64,000 nt of DNA from Bacillota bacterium (GTDB taxonomy: Bacteria > Bacillota > Clostridia > Lachnospirales > Lachnospiraceae): NCBI GenBank assembly GCA_023386815.1, contig JAEWIZ010000008.1, positions 248,001-312,000 of the forward strand, in the 5' to 3' direction. This document shows, one piece after another, positions 25,037-32,796 of this stretch (within the stretch, counting starts at the first letter, position 1; every line of letters begins with the position of its first letter). Below the pieces are notes generated by a model. The model was not told where the DNA came from and did no database searches. It saw only the letters and a program-made list of their open reading frames with translations. A program made the translations under genes and the position numbers.

Positions 25037-26740
25037 ATGGATAAGAAAAATATTATGACAATCGATGGTATACCCGTTGAAATAGGCGGTGAGAAAAACC
25101 TTCTTGAATTAATCCGTAAAGTCGGTATTAAGATGCCAACCTTCTGCTATCATTCAGAGCTTTCCATCTATGGTGCTTGCCGCATGTGTATGATTGAAAA
25201 TGAATGGGGAGGTATCGATGCTGCCTGTTCTACAATTCCGAAAGCGGGAATGAATATTAAGACAAATACGGAGCGTTTGCGCAGATATCGTAAAAATATT
25301 TTAGAGCTATTGCTAGCAAACCATTGCCGTGACTGTACAACCTGCAGTAATAACGGAAAATGTAAGCTACAGGATTTGGCTATGAGATTTAATATCACAG
25401 GAGTACGTTTTCCAAATACTGCAGAGGAGCCAAAGCTGGATGATTCTTCTGTATGTATTACAAGAGATGCAAATAAATGTATCCTCTGTGGTGACTGTGT
25501 AAGAATGTGTAATGAGATACAAAATGTAGGCGCGATTGACTTTGCACATCGCGGTTCCAAGATGACCATCAGTACAGCCTTCGAGATTCCAATCGCAGAG
25601 TCAAACTGTGTAGGTTGCGGACAGTGTGCAGCAGTATGCCCCACCGGTGCAATCGTAGTAAAAAATAATACTCAGAAGGTATGGGAAGCTCTAGATAATG
25701 CGAATACAAAAGTAACGGTTCAGATTGCTCCGGCAGTACGAGTTGGTCTTGGCAAGAAGATGGGTATGAAATCAGAAGAGAATGCCATGGGCAAAATTGT
25801 AGCAGCTCTTCGCCGTATGGGCTTTGATGAAATCTATGATACCAGCACTGGTGCAGACATCACGGTATTAGAGGAGACCAATGAGTTCCTAAAACGTCTG
25901 CAAAGCGAAAGCAATATACCTCTTTTTACCTCCTGCTGCCCTGCCTGGGTTCAGTATTGTGAAAAGAACTATCCGGAATTATTGCCTAACGTATCAACCT
26001 GCCGTTCCCCGATGCAGATGCTGGCGGCAATTGTTAAGGATCAGTCCAGTAGCTCAAGCCGTCGTCATGTACATGTAGCAGTCATGCCATGTACTGCAAA
26101 GAAGTATGAAGCAGGTAGAACGGAATTTAGTATTAATGGCCAGCCTGATGTAGACTATGTAATCACAACTCAGGAATTAATCCAAATGATTAGAGAATCA
26201 GGCTTACTATTTAATGAGCTTGAACCAGAGGCAGTAGATATGCCATTTGGTACTATGACAGGTGCAGGTGTAATCTTTGGTGTTACCGGTGGTGTAACGG
26301 AAGCGGTTCTTCGTAGATTATCAGCAGATAAGTCCAAAGGTGCGCTGATTTCCATCTCATATTCCGGCGTCAGAGGCATGAAGGGCGTAAAGGAAACATC
26401 GGTAATGTATGGGGACAGAGAAGTTAAGATTGCTGTAGTAAGTGGTTTGAGAAATGCCTCCATATTAGTTGATAAAATAAAGTCAGGAGCACATTATGAC
26501 TTTGTAGAAGTAATGGCATGCCCTGGGGGCTGTGTCTGCGGTGCCGGTCAGCCTTTTGCAGAGACCAGGGTACGAGAGAATCGTAGTAAAGGTCTGTATG
26601 CTGCTGATAAGATGTGTAATATTAAGTTCGCGGAAGAGAATCCGTTAATGATGTCCCTATATAATGGTTTACTAAAGGGCAGAGTTCATGAACTATTGCA
26701 TGTGGATTACACCCACAGCCATGGAAAGGAGCAGGAATAA
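25037..26740 (+). CDS. hydA: [FeFe] hydrogenase catalytic subunit
   Basis: This 567-residue protein has an N-terminal [2Fe-2S] domain, a His-Cys [4Fe-4S] segment (H-C-R-D-C-T-T-C) and two [4Fe-4S] clusters (C-I-L-C-G-D-C-V-R-M-C and C-V-G-C-G-Q-C-A-A-V-C-P). The H-cluster domain has L1 T-S-C-C-P-A-W with C300/C301, L2 M-P-C-T-A-K-K with C352, and L3 M-A-C-P-G-G-C-V-C-G-A-G-Q-P with C495 and C499. The L3 tail reads C-G-A-G-Q-P where G-G-G-Q-P is usual. It makes or oxidises H2 in the cytoplasm with HydB and HydC. A small ferredoxin gene follows directly. Confidence 0.95.
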   Translation: MDKKNIMTIDGIPVEIGGEKNLLELIRKVGIKMPTFCYHSELSIYGACRMCMIENEWGGIDAACSTIPKAGMNIKTNTERLRRYRKNILELLLANHCRDCTTCSNNGKCKLQDLAMRFNITGVRFPNTAEEPKLDDSSVCITRDANKCILCGDCVRMCNEIQNVGAIDFAHRGSKMTISTAFEIPIAESNCVGCGQCAAVCPTGAIVVKNNTQKVWEALDNANTKVTVQIAPAVRVGLGKKMGMKSEENAMGKIVAALRRMGFDEIYDTSTGADITVLEETNEFLKRLQSESNIPLFTSCCPAWVQYCEKNYPELLPNVSTCRSPMQMLAAIVKDQSSSSSRRHVHVAVMPCTAKKYEAGRTEFSINGQPDVDYVITTQELIQMIRESGLLFNELEPEAVDMPFGTMTGAGVIFGVTGGVTEAVLRRLSADKSKGALISISYSGVRGMKGVKETSVMYGDREVKIAVVSGLRNASILVDKIKSGAHYDFVEVMACPGGCVCGAGQPFAETRVRENRSKGLYAADKMCNIKFAEENPLMMSLYNGLLKGRVHELLHVDYTHSHGKEQE

Positions 26741-26741
26741 T

Positions 26742-26990
26742 ATGCTTGAAATAAGAGTATGCATCGGCACTTCCTGCCACCTAAACGGCTCCTATAATGT
26801 TGTTCAGGGGATTCAACAATTGTTGGAGGAACATGACTTGCATGATAAAATTGATCTGGAAGCAATCTTTTGCATGAAGCAATGTGAGTGTAATGGGGTT
26901 TCCATCTCTGTCGATGGTGAAAATTTCAGAATTAAACCGGAGAACGTTAGTGAATTTTTTGAAGAAAAGATTATAAGCAAGTTGAATTAA
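26742..26990 (+). CDS. Small thioredoxin-like [2Fe-2S] ferredoxin ending the hydrogenase operon
   Basis: The 82-residue protein resembles the C-terminal cluster domain of NuoE: C-I-G-T-S-C-H-L-N near the start and C-M-K-Q-C-E-C-N-G later. It lacks the helical NuoE N-terminus. The start ATG 26742 follows hydA's stop by one base, with AAAGGAGC inside the hydA end; a longer frame from 26688 would lie within hydA. It could be a dedicated electron carrier or an accessory subunit of the hydrogenase. Function is inferred only from context. Confidence 0.85.
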   Translation: MLEIRVCIGTSCHLNGSYNVVQGIQQLLEEHDLHDKIDLEAIFCMKQCECNGVSISVDGENFRIKPENVSEFFEEKIISKLN

Positions 26991-27047
26991 TTTTTACATA
27001 TTATTTCTCTGCTCGTGCCATGTGATTTTTTCATATCCTAGTATTAA

Positions 27048-27098
27048 AACACCTTCCATTATGAATTTAAAAATAATTCTAAATGGAAGGTGTTTTTT
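27048..27098 (+). terminator. Terminator of the hydrogenase operon
   Basis: AACACCTTCCATT pairs perfectly (13 bp) with AATGGAAGGTGTT, followed by TTTT. The loop holds a smaller GAATT/AATTC stem. Confidence 0.9.
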
Positions 27099-27116
27099 GT
27101 AGAATTATATACATTA

Positions 27117-27133
27117 ATGTCATTTTATGACAT
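27117..27133. promoter_or_regulatory. Inverted repeat upstream of the chemoreceptor gene
   Basis: ATGTCA-TTTTA-TGACAT is perfect over 6 bp. A TATAAT-like -10 lies about 30 bases downstream. It is a possible operator of unknown specificity. Confidence 0.4.
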
Positions 27134-27225
27134 GGTAATAAAGTCATATATTTGATATAATTAAAAAATATGTAGTAAATAGGTAGATAAATATTAAAGT
27201 AAAAATTATGTGGGAGTGTGGAGTT

Positions 27226-28941
27226 ATGAAACTAATCAGAAATGCATCAGTTAAAACAAAATTGATTTTAGGGTTTGTTACAATTTCTATTATACTAATG
27301 TTTGTTGGTATCATAGGGGTTAGAGGGGTTCAGACGATTGCCGAGGATGGAGAAATTATGTATAGTGACCATCTACAAAGCACGAATTCATTACATCTAG
27401 TGAAAGAAAATCTGTTAATGATAATGGTGGATATTGATCAAATAGTTAATGGTCAAAATCAGGAAGAAACAAAAACTTACATAAGTCATATAGAGCAACT
27501 AAAGGAAGAGAATGAAGTACATATTGAATTCTATAATAATACCAAAATGGGTCCCGAAGAGCAGCAGATATGGGACGATTTTAATAAACATCTTGGTCAA
27601 TATAGAACAGAAAGACAGAAATTATTTGATTTTGCATTAAATGGAGATTATGCAGAAGCAAAAATAGCATCGGACGAGGTTACAGAAATAAGAATTAGTA
27701 TGTTCGAAAATCTGGATCGTTTGATTCAAATTAGTAGTGAAGCAGCAGAAAGTACAAGTAAAGAAAATAAGAGGATAGCGGATCTTTCTGTTAAAGTAAT
27801 CTTTTTTATTGCAGTAATTAGCTTTATTATAGCACTGACCTTAGGAATTCTGCTGTCAAATTATATGAAAAAAGCCTTAAAAAAGGGCTTGTCTTTTGCG
27901 GAAGCACTTGGGCAGGGAGACTTGACTTATCAAATTGATGGACATCACAGTAAGGATGAATTTGGATTATTGATTGACGCGCTTGTAAAATCACAGTCCA
28001 ACTTAAAAAGCATTGTAAGAAACATTATGGATCACTCACAAGAAGTTTCTGCTTCCAGCGAAGAACTATTTGCTACGATGGAAGAATTTAATCAAGGCTT
28101 CCAAAATATCAGTGATAATACAGAAAGCATTGCTAAAGATGTAATGGATATGAATGCTGTAACTGAGGAATTATCAGCAACGGTTGAACAAACTGGAGAT
28201 GGCATTACTCATTTAGCAACGATAGCAACGAATGGTCATGCTCAATCTTCTGAAATTATGCAACGAGCTGAGGAGATAAAAAAACAAGGTACTACATCGA
28301 AACAATTGGCTGATAATATTTATGAAGAAAAACAAGCAAGTGTTAAGAAAGCGATTGAAAAGGGGAAAATTGTTGAAGAAATATCAGTAATTGCGAACTC
28401 AATTGCAGCTATTTCATCTCAAACCAATCTACTGTCTCTAAATGCCTCCATTGAGTCTGCCAGAGCCGGAGAGCATGGAAAAGGCTTTGCGGTAGTAGCA
28501 AATGAAATAAGGCATTTGGCAGAGCAATCATCAGATTATGTACAAAAAATATCCAATGTAGTAACAGAAGTATATGATGCGTTTCATGCATTGGAAAGTA
28601 GCTCTATAGAAATGCTTGAATTTATTGATAAACGGGTACGAAGTGATTATGCATTATTAGTAGATACCGGTGAAAATTATGATAAGGATGCAGTATTTGT
28701 AAACGGGTTTTCACAGGAGACTGCTTCCATGGCAGAAGAAATGAATGCTTCCACAGAAGAAATAAGCAGTGTAATTCAAAGCATTGCAAGCAATATGCAA
28801 AGTACGGCCAATAGTTCTGAGGTAATATTGGAAAGTATGAGCAAATCAAAACAAGCAATTGAGCAAGTGTCCCAAATGGCTCAAAGACAGTCTGAAATAG
28901 CTGAAAACTTGAGTAATCTGGTACAGACCTTCAAGATATAA
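27226..28941 (+). CDS. Methyl-accepting chemotaxis protein
   Basis: This 571-residue protein has a first membrane segment at about 13-35, a four-helix-bundle ligand domain of about 150 residues and a second membrane segment near 190-212. A HAMP domain follows, then a long coiled-coil signalling domain with the hairpin tip I-A-A-I-S-S-Q-T-N-L-L-S-L-N-A-S-I-E-S-A-R-A-G-E, which binds CheA/CheW. The ligand is unknown. Start ATG 27226 is preferred over an in-frame start at 27208, because GTGGAG lies just before it. It is monocistronic, between the hydrogenase terminator and a bidirectional terminator. Confidence 0.93.
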   Translation: MKLIRNASVKTKLILGFVTISIILMFVGIIGVRGVQTIAEDGEIMYSDHLQSTNSLHLVKENLLMIMVDIDQIVNGQNQEETKTYISHIEQLKEENEVHIEFYNNTKMGPEEQQIWDDFNKHLGQYRTERQKLFDFALNGDYAEAKIASDEVTEIRISMFENLDRLIQISSEAAESTSKENKRIADLSVKVIFFIAVISFIIALTLGILLSNYMKKALKKGLSFAEALGQGDLTYQIDGHHSKDEFGLLIDALVKSQSNLKSIVRNIMDHSQEVSASSEELFATMEEFNQGFQNISDNTESIAKDVMDMNAVTEELSATVEQTGDGITHLATIATNGHAQSSEIMQRAEEIKKQGTTSKQLADNIYEEKQASVKKAIEKGKIVEEISVIANSIAAISSQTNLLSLNASIESARAGEHGKGFAVVANEIRHLAEQSSDYVQKISNVVTEVYDAFHALESSSIEMLEFIDKRVRSDYALLVDTGENYDKDAVFVNGFSQETASMAEEMNASTEEISSVIQSIASNMQSTANSSEVILESMSKSKQAIEQVSQMAQRQSEIAENLSNLVQTFKI

Positions 28942-28971
28942 ATTCTGTTTTTTGAGAGTAGGATAAAACGA

Positions 28972-29018
28972 AAAAAACCGGTATCTGATCAGCGTGAGCT
29001 TTCAAATGCCGGTTTTTT
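28972..29018. terminator. Bidirectional terminator between the MCP and patB genes
   Basis: AAAAAACCGG at the left pairs with CCGGTTTTTT at the right around a loop of about 26 bases. It gives a T tract on both strands and serves both convergent genes. Confidence 0.85.
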
Positions 29019-29034
29019 AAATGATATAGAGCAG

Positions 29035-30207
29035 TTAACCATTTATTGCTAGTGCTAACTGGTCCAAAGCCTGCTTTAATATTGAGCGAGGGCAGGCAAT
29101 ATTAATTCGTTCGAAGCCATAACCGCTCTTGCCAAACATCTGACCAGCGTCCAGCCAGAGCTTAGCCTTGTTCACAATAAGTTCTTTCATTTCCTTATGG
29201 GACAGGTTTAGGGCTGAGAAATCTAACCAAATTAAATAAGTTCCCTGAGGTTCTACCAGTTTAACCGCAGGAAGGTGCTCCTTTAGATATTCTCTGACAA
29301 AATTCAGATTCTCATATAGGTAAGCACGTAATTCATTCAGCCAATTCTCACCGTACTGATAGGCTGCCTTGCAGGCAATCAAACCCAGAGTATTTAGCTG
29401 ACTGTAACCGCTTCGATCCATTTCATCAATAAATTTTTTACGAAGCTTATCATTTGGAATAAATATATTGGAGACCTGTAAGCCGGCTAAATTAAAGGTC
29501 TTACTTGGAGCAGTGCAGGTAATGCAGTTCTTGGCAAAGGATTCCTTGATATTAGAAAATACCGTATGTTGATATCCAGGATAAATAAAATCACAATGAA
29601 TCTCATCCGAGATAACAATCACGTTATGTGTAAGACAAATCTCGCCCATACGAGTTAACTCATCTAGAGTCCAAACCCTACCCACAGGATTTTGCGGATT
29701 GCACAGGATAAAAAGCTTAACCTTGTTCTTAATAATCTGCTGTTCAAAATCCTCGAAATCAATGGAATAAGCACCATCCTGGTATACGAGATTATTAATA
29801 GCTAAGGTACGTTTATTTAGAGTTATACTCTCCTCAAAGGGATAATATACCGGCTGTTGAATTAGGACACTGTCGCCTTCCTGGGTAAAAGCCTTGACAG
29901 CAAGGGTAATAGCGAATACTACTCCAGGAGTCTTAACTAACCAATCCTCTTTAATATCCCAGCCAAAATGTTTATAAAACCAGGCATGTATTACTTCAAA
30001 GTAATCCTTTTTAACTTCGGAATAACCAAAAATCCCATGGGAAACTGCTTGTGAAAGTGCTTCCAGTACCTCGGATGGAGCCTGGAAATCCATATCAGCA
30101 ACCCAAAGAGGTAGTACATCCTCGGGTCTTCCACGCTCTATCGCAAAATCATATTTTATAGAGTTCGTATTTCTACGGTCAATTATTTTATCAAATTCAT
30201 ATCCCAT
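29035..30207 (-). CDS. patB: PatB/MalY-type PLP-dependent C-S lyase / aminotransferase
   Basis: This 390-residue fold-type I PLP enzyme has the substrate-binding start L-P-L-W-V-A-D-M-D-F, the N-P-Q-N-P-V-G-R-V-W motif and S-D-E-I-H-C-D. The PLP lysine is in A-P-S-K-T-F-N-L-A-G-L. Family members cleave cystathionine to homocysteine (cystathionine beta-lyase). It lies 64 bases downstream of the metB-like gene on the same strand, so the two probably make homocysteine from O-acyl-homoserine and cysteine. GGAAGGG precedes the ATG. Confidence 0.9.
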   Translation of the reverse strand: MGYEFDKIIDRRNTNSIKYDFAIERGRPEDVLPLWVADMDFQAPSEVLEALSQAVSHGIFGYSEVKKDYFEVIHAWFYKHFGWDIKEDWLVKTPGVVFAITLAVKAFTQEGDSVLIQQPVYYPFEESITLNKRTLAINNLVYQDGAYSIDFEDFEQQIIKNKVKLFILCNPQNPVGRVWTLDELTRMGEICLTHNVIVISDEIHCDFIYPGYQHTVFSNIKESFAKNCITCTAPSKTFNLAGLQVSNIFIPNDKLRKKFIDEMDRSGYSQLNTLGLIACKAAYQYGENWLNELRAYLYENLNFVREYLKEHLPAVKLVEPQGTYLIWLDFSALNLSHKEMKELIVNKAKLWLDAGQMFGKSGYGFERINIACPRSILKQALDQLALAING

Positions 30208-30271
30208 TGGTGTCCCTTCCTTTTCTTCATTCCATACAGTAACACTTTAGTGCATAGATAGATTTTATCTG

Positions 30272-31420
30272 TTAATCAGCAATTGCCTGCTCTAAATCAG
30301 CAATCAGATCATCAATATGCTCAATACCAACGGAAAGACGAAGAAGAAGTCGGTTAATTCCTTTCTCTTCACGGATATCCTCGGGAATATCGGCATGTGT
30401 CTGAAGCATTGGATAAGTTATCAGACTTTCCACTCCACCTAAGCTTTCTGCATATTGAATCAGCTTAACCTTATTTAATATATTAACAGCTGTTGCTTCT
30501 TTGTCAACATGGAAAGAGATCATGCTGCCAAAACCACGGGATTGTGTTTTGTTTATTTCATAGCCAGGATGAGAGGGGAGTCCGATATAATAGACAGAGG
30601 TTACCTTTGGTTGGTTTTCCAGCCAATTTGCCAGTGCTAGAGCGTTCTTTTGCTGAGCTTCCATACGGATTGGTAAAGTCTTTATTCCGCGAAGAATTAA
30701 CCAGCTGTCAAAGGGTGATAAACCAGCACCCGTTGTTTTTGAGATGAAACGGATTTTTTCAGCTAACTCATCTGTGGCAAGAACAAGTAATCCGGCAAGG
30801 GTATCATTGTGCCCACCCAAGAACTTAGTTCCACTATGGAGAACTACATCAGCACCTAAGGCAATTGGATTTTGAAAATATGGAGATAGGAAGGTATTGT
30901 CCACAATAACTAACAAGCCATGCTGCTTTGCCAGCTCGCTTATTTTGCGCAAATCAGTCACATTCATCATTGGGTTCGTAGGGGTCTCTACAAAGATTGC
31001 CTTCGTATTCGGCCGAATACTATTCATTACATCACCAATTTCAGAGGTATTAATATAAGAAATATCTAGTCCGTTTTTCATATTAATATGATCAAAAATT
31101 CGGATGGATCCACCATAAAGGTCATCGGAGGCAAGAATATGGTCGCCCGGTTTAAAAATTTCCATCAGTGCATTTACAGCAGCCATACCGGAGGAAAAGG
31201 CAACTGCCTGAGCACCGCCCTCAATGGAGGCTACAATCTGCTCTAGCTGCTCACGGGTCGGATTCTGGGAACGGGAATAATCATAACCAGTACTATTACC
31301 AACGCTTGGATGAGCAAAGGTTGCGGTCTGGTAGATAGGGAAACTGATGGTACCAGTATTGTCGACGGGTTTCTTTTCATGATTGCCATGCAGGCATTTG
31401 GTATTAATCTGATAATCCAT
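30272..31420 (-). CDS. metB: Cystathionine gamma-synthase / lyase family enzyme
   Basis: This 382-residue Cys/Met metabolism PLP enzyme has N-P-T-R-E-Q-L-E, the Y-G-G-S-I-R region, D-N-T-F-L-S-P-Y, and the PLP lysine in H-S-G-T-K-F-L-G-G-H-N-D. The substrate could be O-acyl-homoserine (synthase) or cystathionine (lyase); pairing with a PatB-type beta-lyase favours the synthase. AGGAGG precedes the ATG. The upstream gap shared with metQ holds a CATAT-N7-ATATG site, suggesting sulfur control. Confidence 0.9.
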   Translation of the reverse strand: MDYQINTKCLHGNHEKKPVDNTGTISFPIYQTATFAHPSVGNSTGYDYSRSQNPTREQLEQIVASIEGGAQAVAFSSGMAAVNALMEIFKPGDHILASDDLYGGSIRIFDHINMKNGLDISYINTSEIGDVMNSIRPNTKAIFVETPTNPMMNVTDLRKISELAKQHGLLVIVDNTFLSPYFQNPIALGADVVLHSGTKFLGGHNDTLAGLLVLATDELAEKIRFISKTTGAGLSPFDSWLILRGIKTLPIRMEAQQKNALALANWLENQPKVTSVYYIGLPSHPGYEINKTQSRGFGSMISFHVDKEATAVNILNKVKLIQYAESLGGVESLITYPMLQTHADIPEDIREEKGINRLLLRLSVGIEHIDDLIADLEQAIAD

Positions 31421-31450
31421 ATTAACCTCCTGTTGATGCGTATCTTATTA

Positions 31451-31478
31451 ATTATAGTATACAAATTCGCATTAACAA
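31451..31478 (-). promoter_or_regulatory. Probable metB-patB promoter
   Basis: On minus, TTGTTA (31478-31473), a 16-base spacer and TATAAT (31456-31451). A second possible set (TTGTCA at 31518-31513, TATACT at 31497-31492) has a short 15-base spacer. Confidence 0.5.
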
Positions 31479-31531
31479 ATAATACGAACTGAGTATAAGT
31501 AATTACGAAACTTGACAAAAACTATACTATT

Positions 31532-31548
31532 CATATCCAATAAATATG
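31532..31548. promoter_or_regulatory. Putative sulfur operator, metB-metQ gap
   Basis: CATAT-CCAATAA-ATATG is an inverted repeat with a 7-base spacer, the same layout as the sites at 31691, 41757, 51416 and 51561. It is about 110 bases upstream of metB. Confidence 0.5.
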
Positions 31549-31655
31549 ATTAAGAATTATATTATATATAGATTTAAAATACAAGTAGTATTCTAGGGGA
31601 AAGAGTTAAAATTAGTCGTATAGTAAAGTGATAAAAAAAAATAAAAATTAAGGTA

Positions 31656-31684
31656 TTGACATTTTTATCAAGATTAGTTATACT
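31656..31684 (+). promoter_or_regulatory. metQ promoter
   Basis: TTGACA (31656-31661), a 17-base spacer and TATACT (31679-31684), followed after six bases by the putative operator. Confidence 0.8.
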
Positions 31685-31690
31685 TCAAAA

Positions 31691-31707
31691 CATATTAAAC
31701 AGATATG
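31691..31707. promoter_or_regulatory. Putative sulfur operator of metQ
   Basis: CATAT-TAAACAG-ATATG starts six bases after the -10, so it covers the expected transcription start, a typical repressor position. Confidence 0.65.
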
Positions 31708-31738
31708 ATATATATGAAAAATTCAAGGAGGAAAGGTT

Positions 31739-32545
31739 ATGAAGAAAATAATATCTATTTTATTAGTACTGGTATTAGCGGGGGCTCTTTTAACAGGGTG
31801 TGGTACTAAGGAAGCAAAGAAAATTGTAGTAGGAGCAAGTACAACTCCTCACGCTGAGATTTTAGAACAAGCAACACCTATCTTGGAAAAAGCAGGATAT
31901 ACCTTAGAAGTCGTAGAATATTCCGATTATGTTCAGCCAAACCTTGCGTTAGATAGCAAAGATTTGGATGCAAATTATTTCCAACATCAACCATACCTGG
32001 ATCAGTTCAATGCAGAAAATGATACTAATATCGTATCCGTAGCAGCAATTCACTATGAGCCGTTCGGTATCTATCCTGGAAAAACAAAGACATTAGATGC
32101 ATTAGCTGATGGCGCTCAGATAGCAGTACCAAACGATGCAACAAATGAAGCAAGAGCTTTATTGTTATTAGAAGCGCAGGGATTAATTAAACTTGCTGAT
32201 GGTGTCGGATTAGAAGCAACGAAAAATGATATTGTTGAAAACACCAAGAATCTAGATATAGTTGAGATCGAAGCTGCTCAGTTAGCACGTTCGTTACAGG
32301 ATGTTGATTTGGCAGTAATTAACGGAAACTATGCAATTGAAGCAGGTTTAAATGTTGCGAAAGATGCAATCGCTACAGAAGATAAAGATTCCGTTGCTGC
32401 TGATACTTTTGCTAATATTCTTGCAGTTAATGCCGGTGACGAGAATAGAGAAGATATTAAAGCTTTAGTTAAGGCGCTTCAAAGTGATGAGGTAAGAAAC
32501 TTCATAAATGAAAAATATGAAGGTGCAGTAGTACCTAAGTTCTAA
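31739..32545 (+). CDS. metQ: MetQ/NlpA family methionine-binding lipoprotein
   Basis: This 268-residue protein has a lipoprotein signal (lipobox L-L-T-G-C, Cys about 21). Its NlpA fold carries V-V-G-A-S-T-T-P-H-A-E-I-L-E, D-A-N-Y-F-Q-H-Q-P-Y-L and A-V-P-N-D-A-T-N-E-A-R-A-L. It binds D/L-methionine outside the membrane for the MetNI importer. No metN or metI is next to it; a terminator follows at once, so it relies on a MetNI pair elsewhere. CAAGGAGG precedes the ATG. A strong promoter and a CATAT-N7-ATATG site suggest repression when sulfur amino acids are plentiful. Confidence 0.93.
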   Translation: MKKIISILLVLVLAGALLTGCGTKEAKKIVVGASTTPHAEILEQATPILEKAGYTLEVVEYSDYVQPNLALDSKDLDANYFQHQPYLDQFNAENDTNIVSVAAIHYEPFGIYPGKTKTLDALADGAQIAVPNDATNEARALLLLEAQGLIKLADGVGLEATKNDIVENTKNLDIVEIEAAQLARSLQDVDLAVINGNYAIEAGLNVAKDAIATEDKDSVAADTFANILAVNAGDENREDIKALVKALQSDEVRNFINEKYEGAVVPKF

Positions 32546-32596
32546 ACATATTATTAGTATGAGATAAAGATTAAGACATTTGAATATAAATCCTTC

Positions 32597-32633
32597 AAAA
32601 CAAGTGAATCAGTTACTATGATTCACTTGTTTT
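32597..32633 (+). terminator. Terminator of metQ
   Basis: Perfect 15-bp stem, AAAACAAGTGAATCA with TGATTCACTTGTTTT, around a 7-base loop. Confidence 0.9.
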
Positions 32634-32645
32634 ATATCAACATTG

Positions 32646-32697
32646 TTTGTTTATCAAAATCATTCTATACTTTTGTAAAATGATTTTGATAAGCAAA
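32646..32697. repeat. Long AT-rich stem-loop between metQ and the M20 peptidase gene
   Basis: TTTGTTTATCAAAATCATT pairs with AATGATTTTGATAAGCAAA (19 bp, one G-T pair) around a 14-base loop. It starts 13 bases after the metQ terminator. There is no T tract, so it may be an operator, an mRNA leader stem or a short repeat element. Confidence 0.5.
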
Positions 32698-32796
32698 TTA
32701 AAATTATCATTAGCAATGGATTTCATTATGCCAGATCAAGAAAATGATATTCCATAACAGGAGGTATTCTGATAAAATAGATCTAGGAGGGTTACT

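Larger units (their letters stand above)
31421..31738. other. Divergent regulatory region between metB and metQ
   Basis: It holds the metB promoter on minus, two copies of the sulfur-type inverted repeat (31532-31548, 31691-31707) and the metQ promoter. No SAM riboswitch or T-box structure was recognised. Confidence 0.6.

Noticed and set aside
31421..31738. Possible SAM riboswitch or T-box before metB or metQ
   Set aside because: No K-turn, no conserved T-box sequence and no terminator/antiterminator pair are seen; the region is explained by promoters and inverted repeats.
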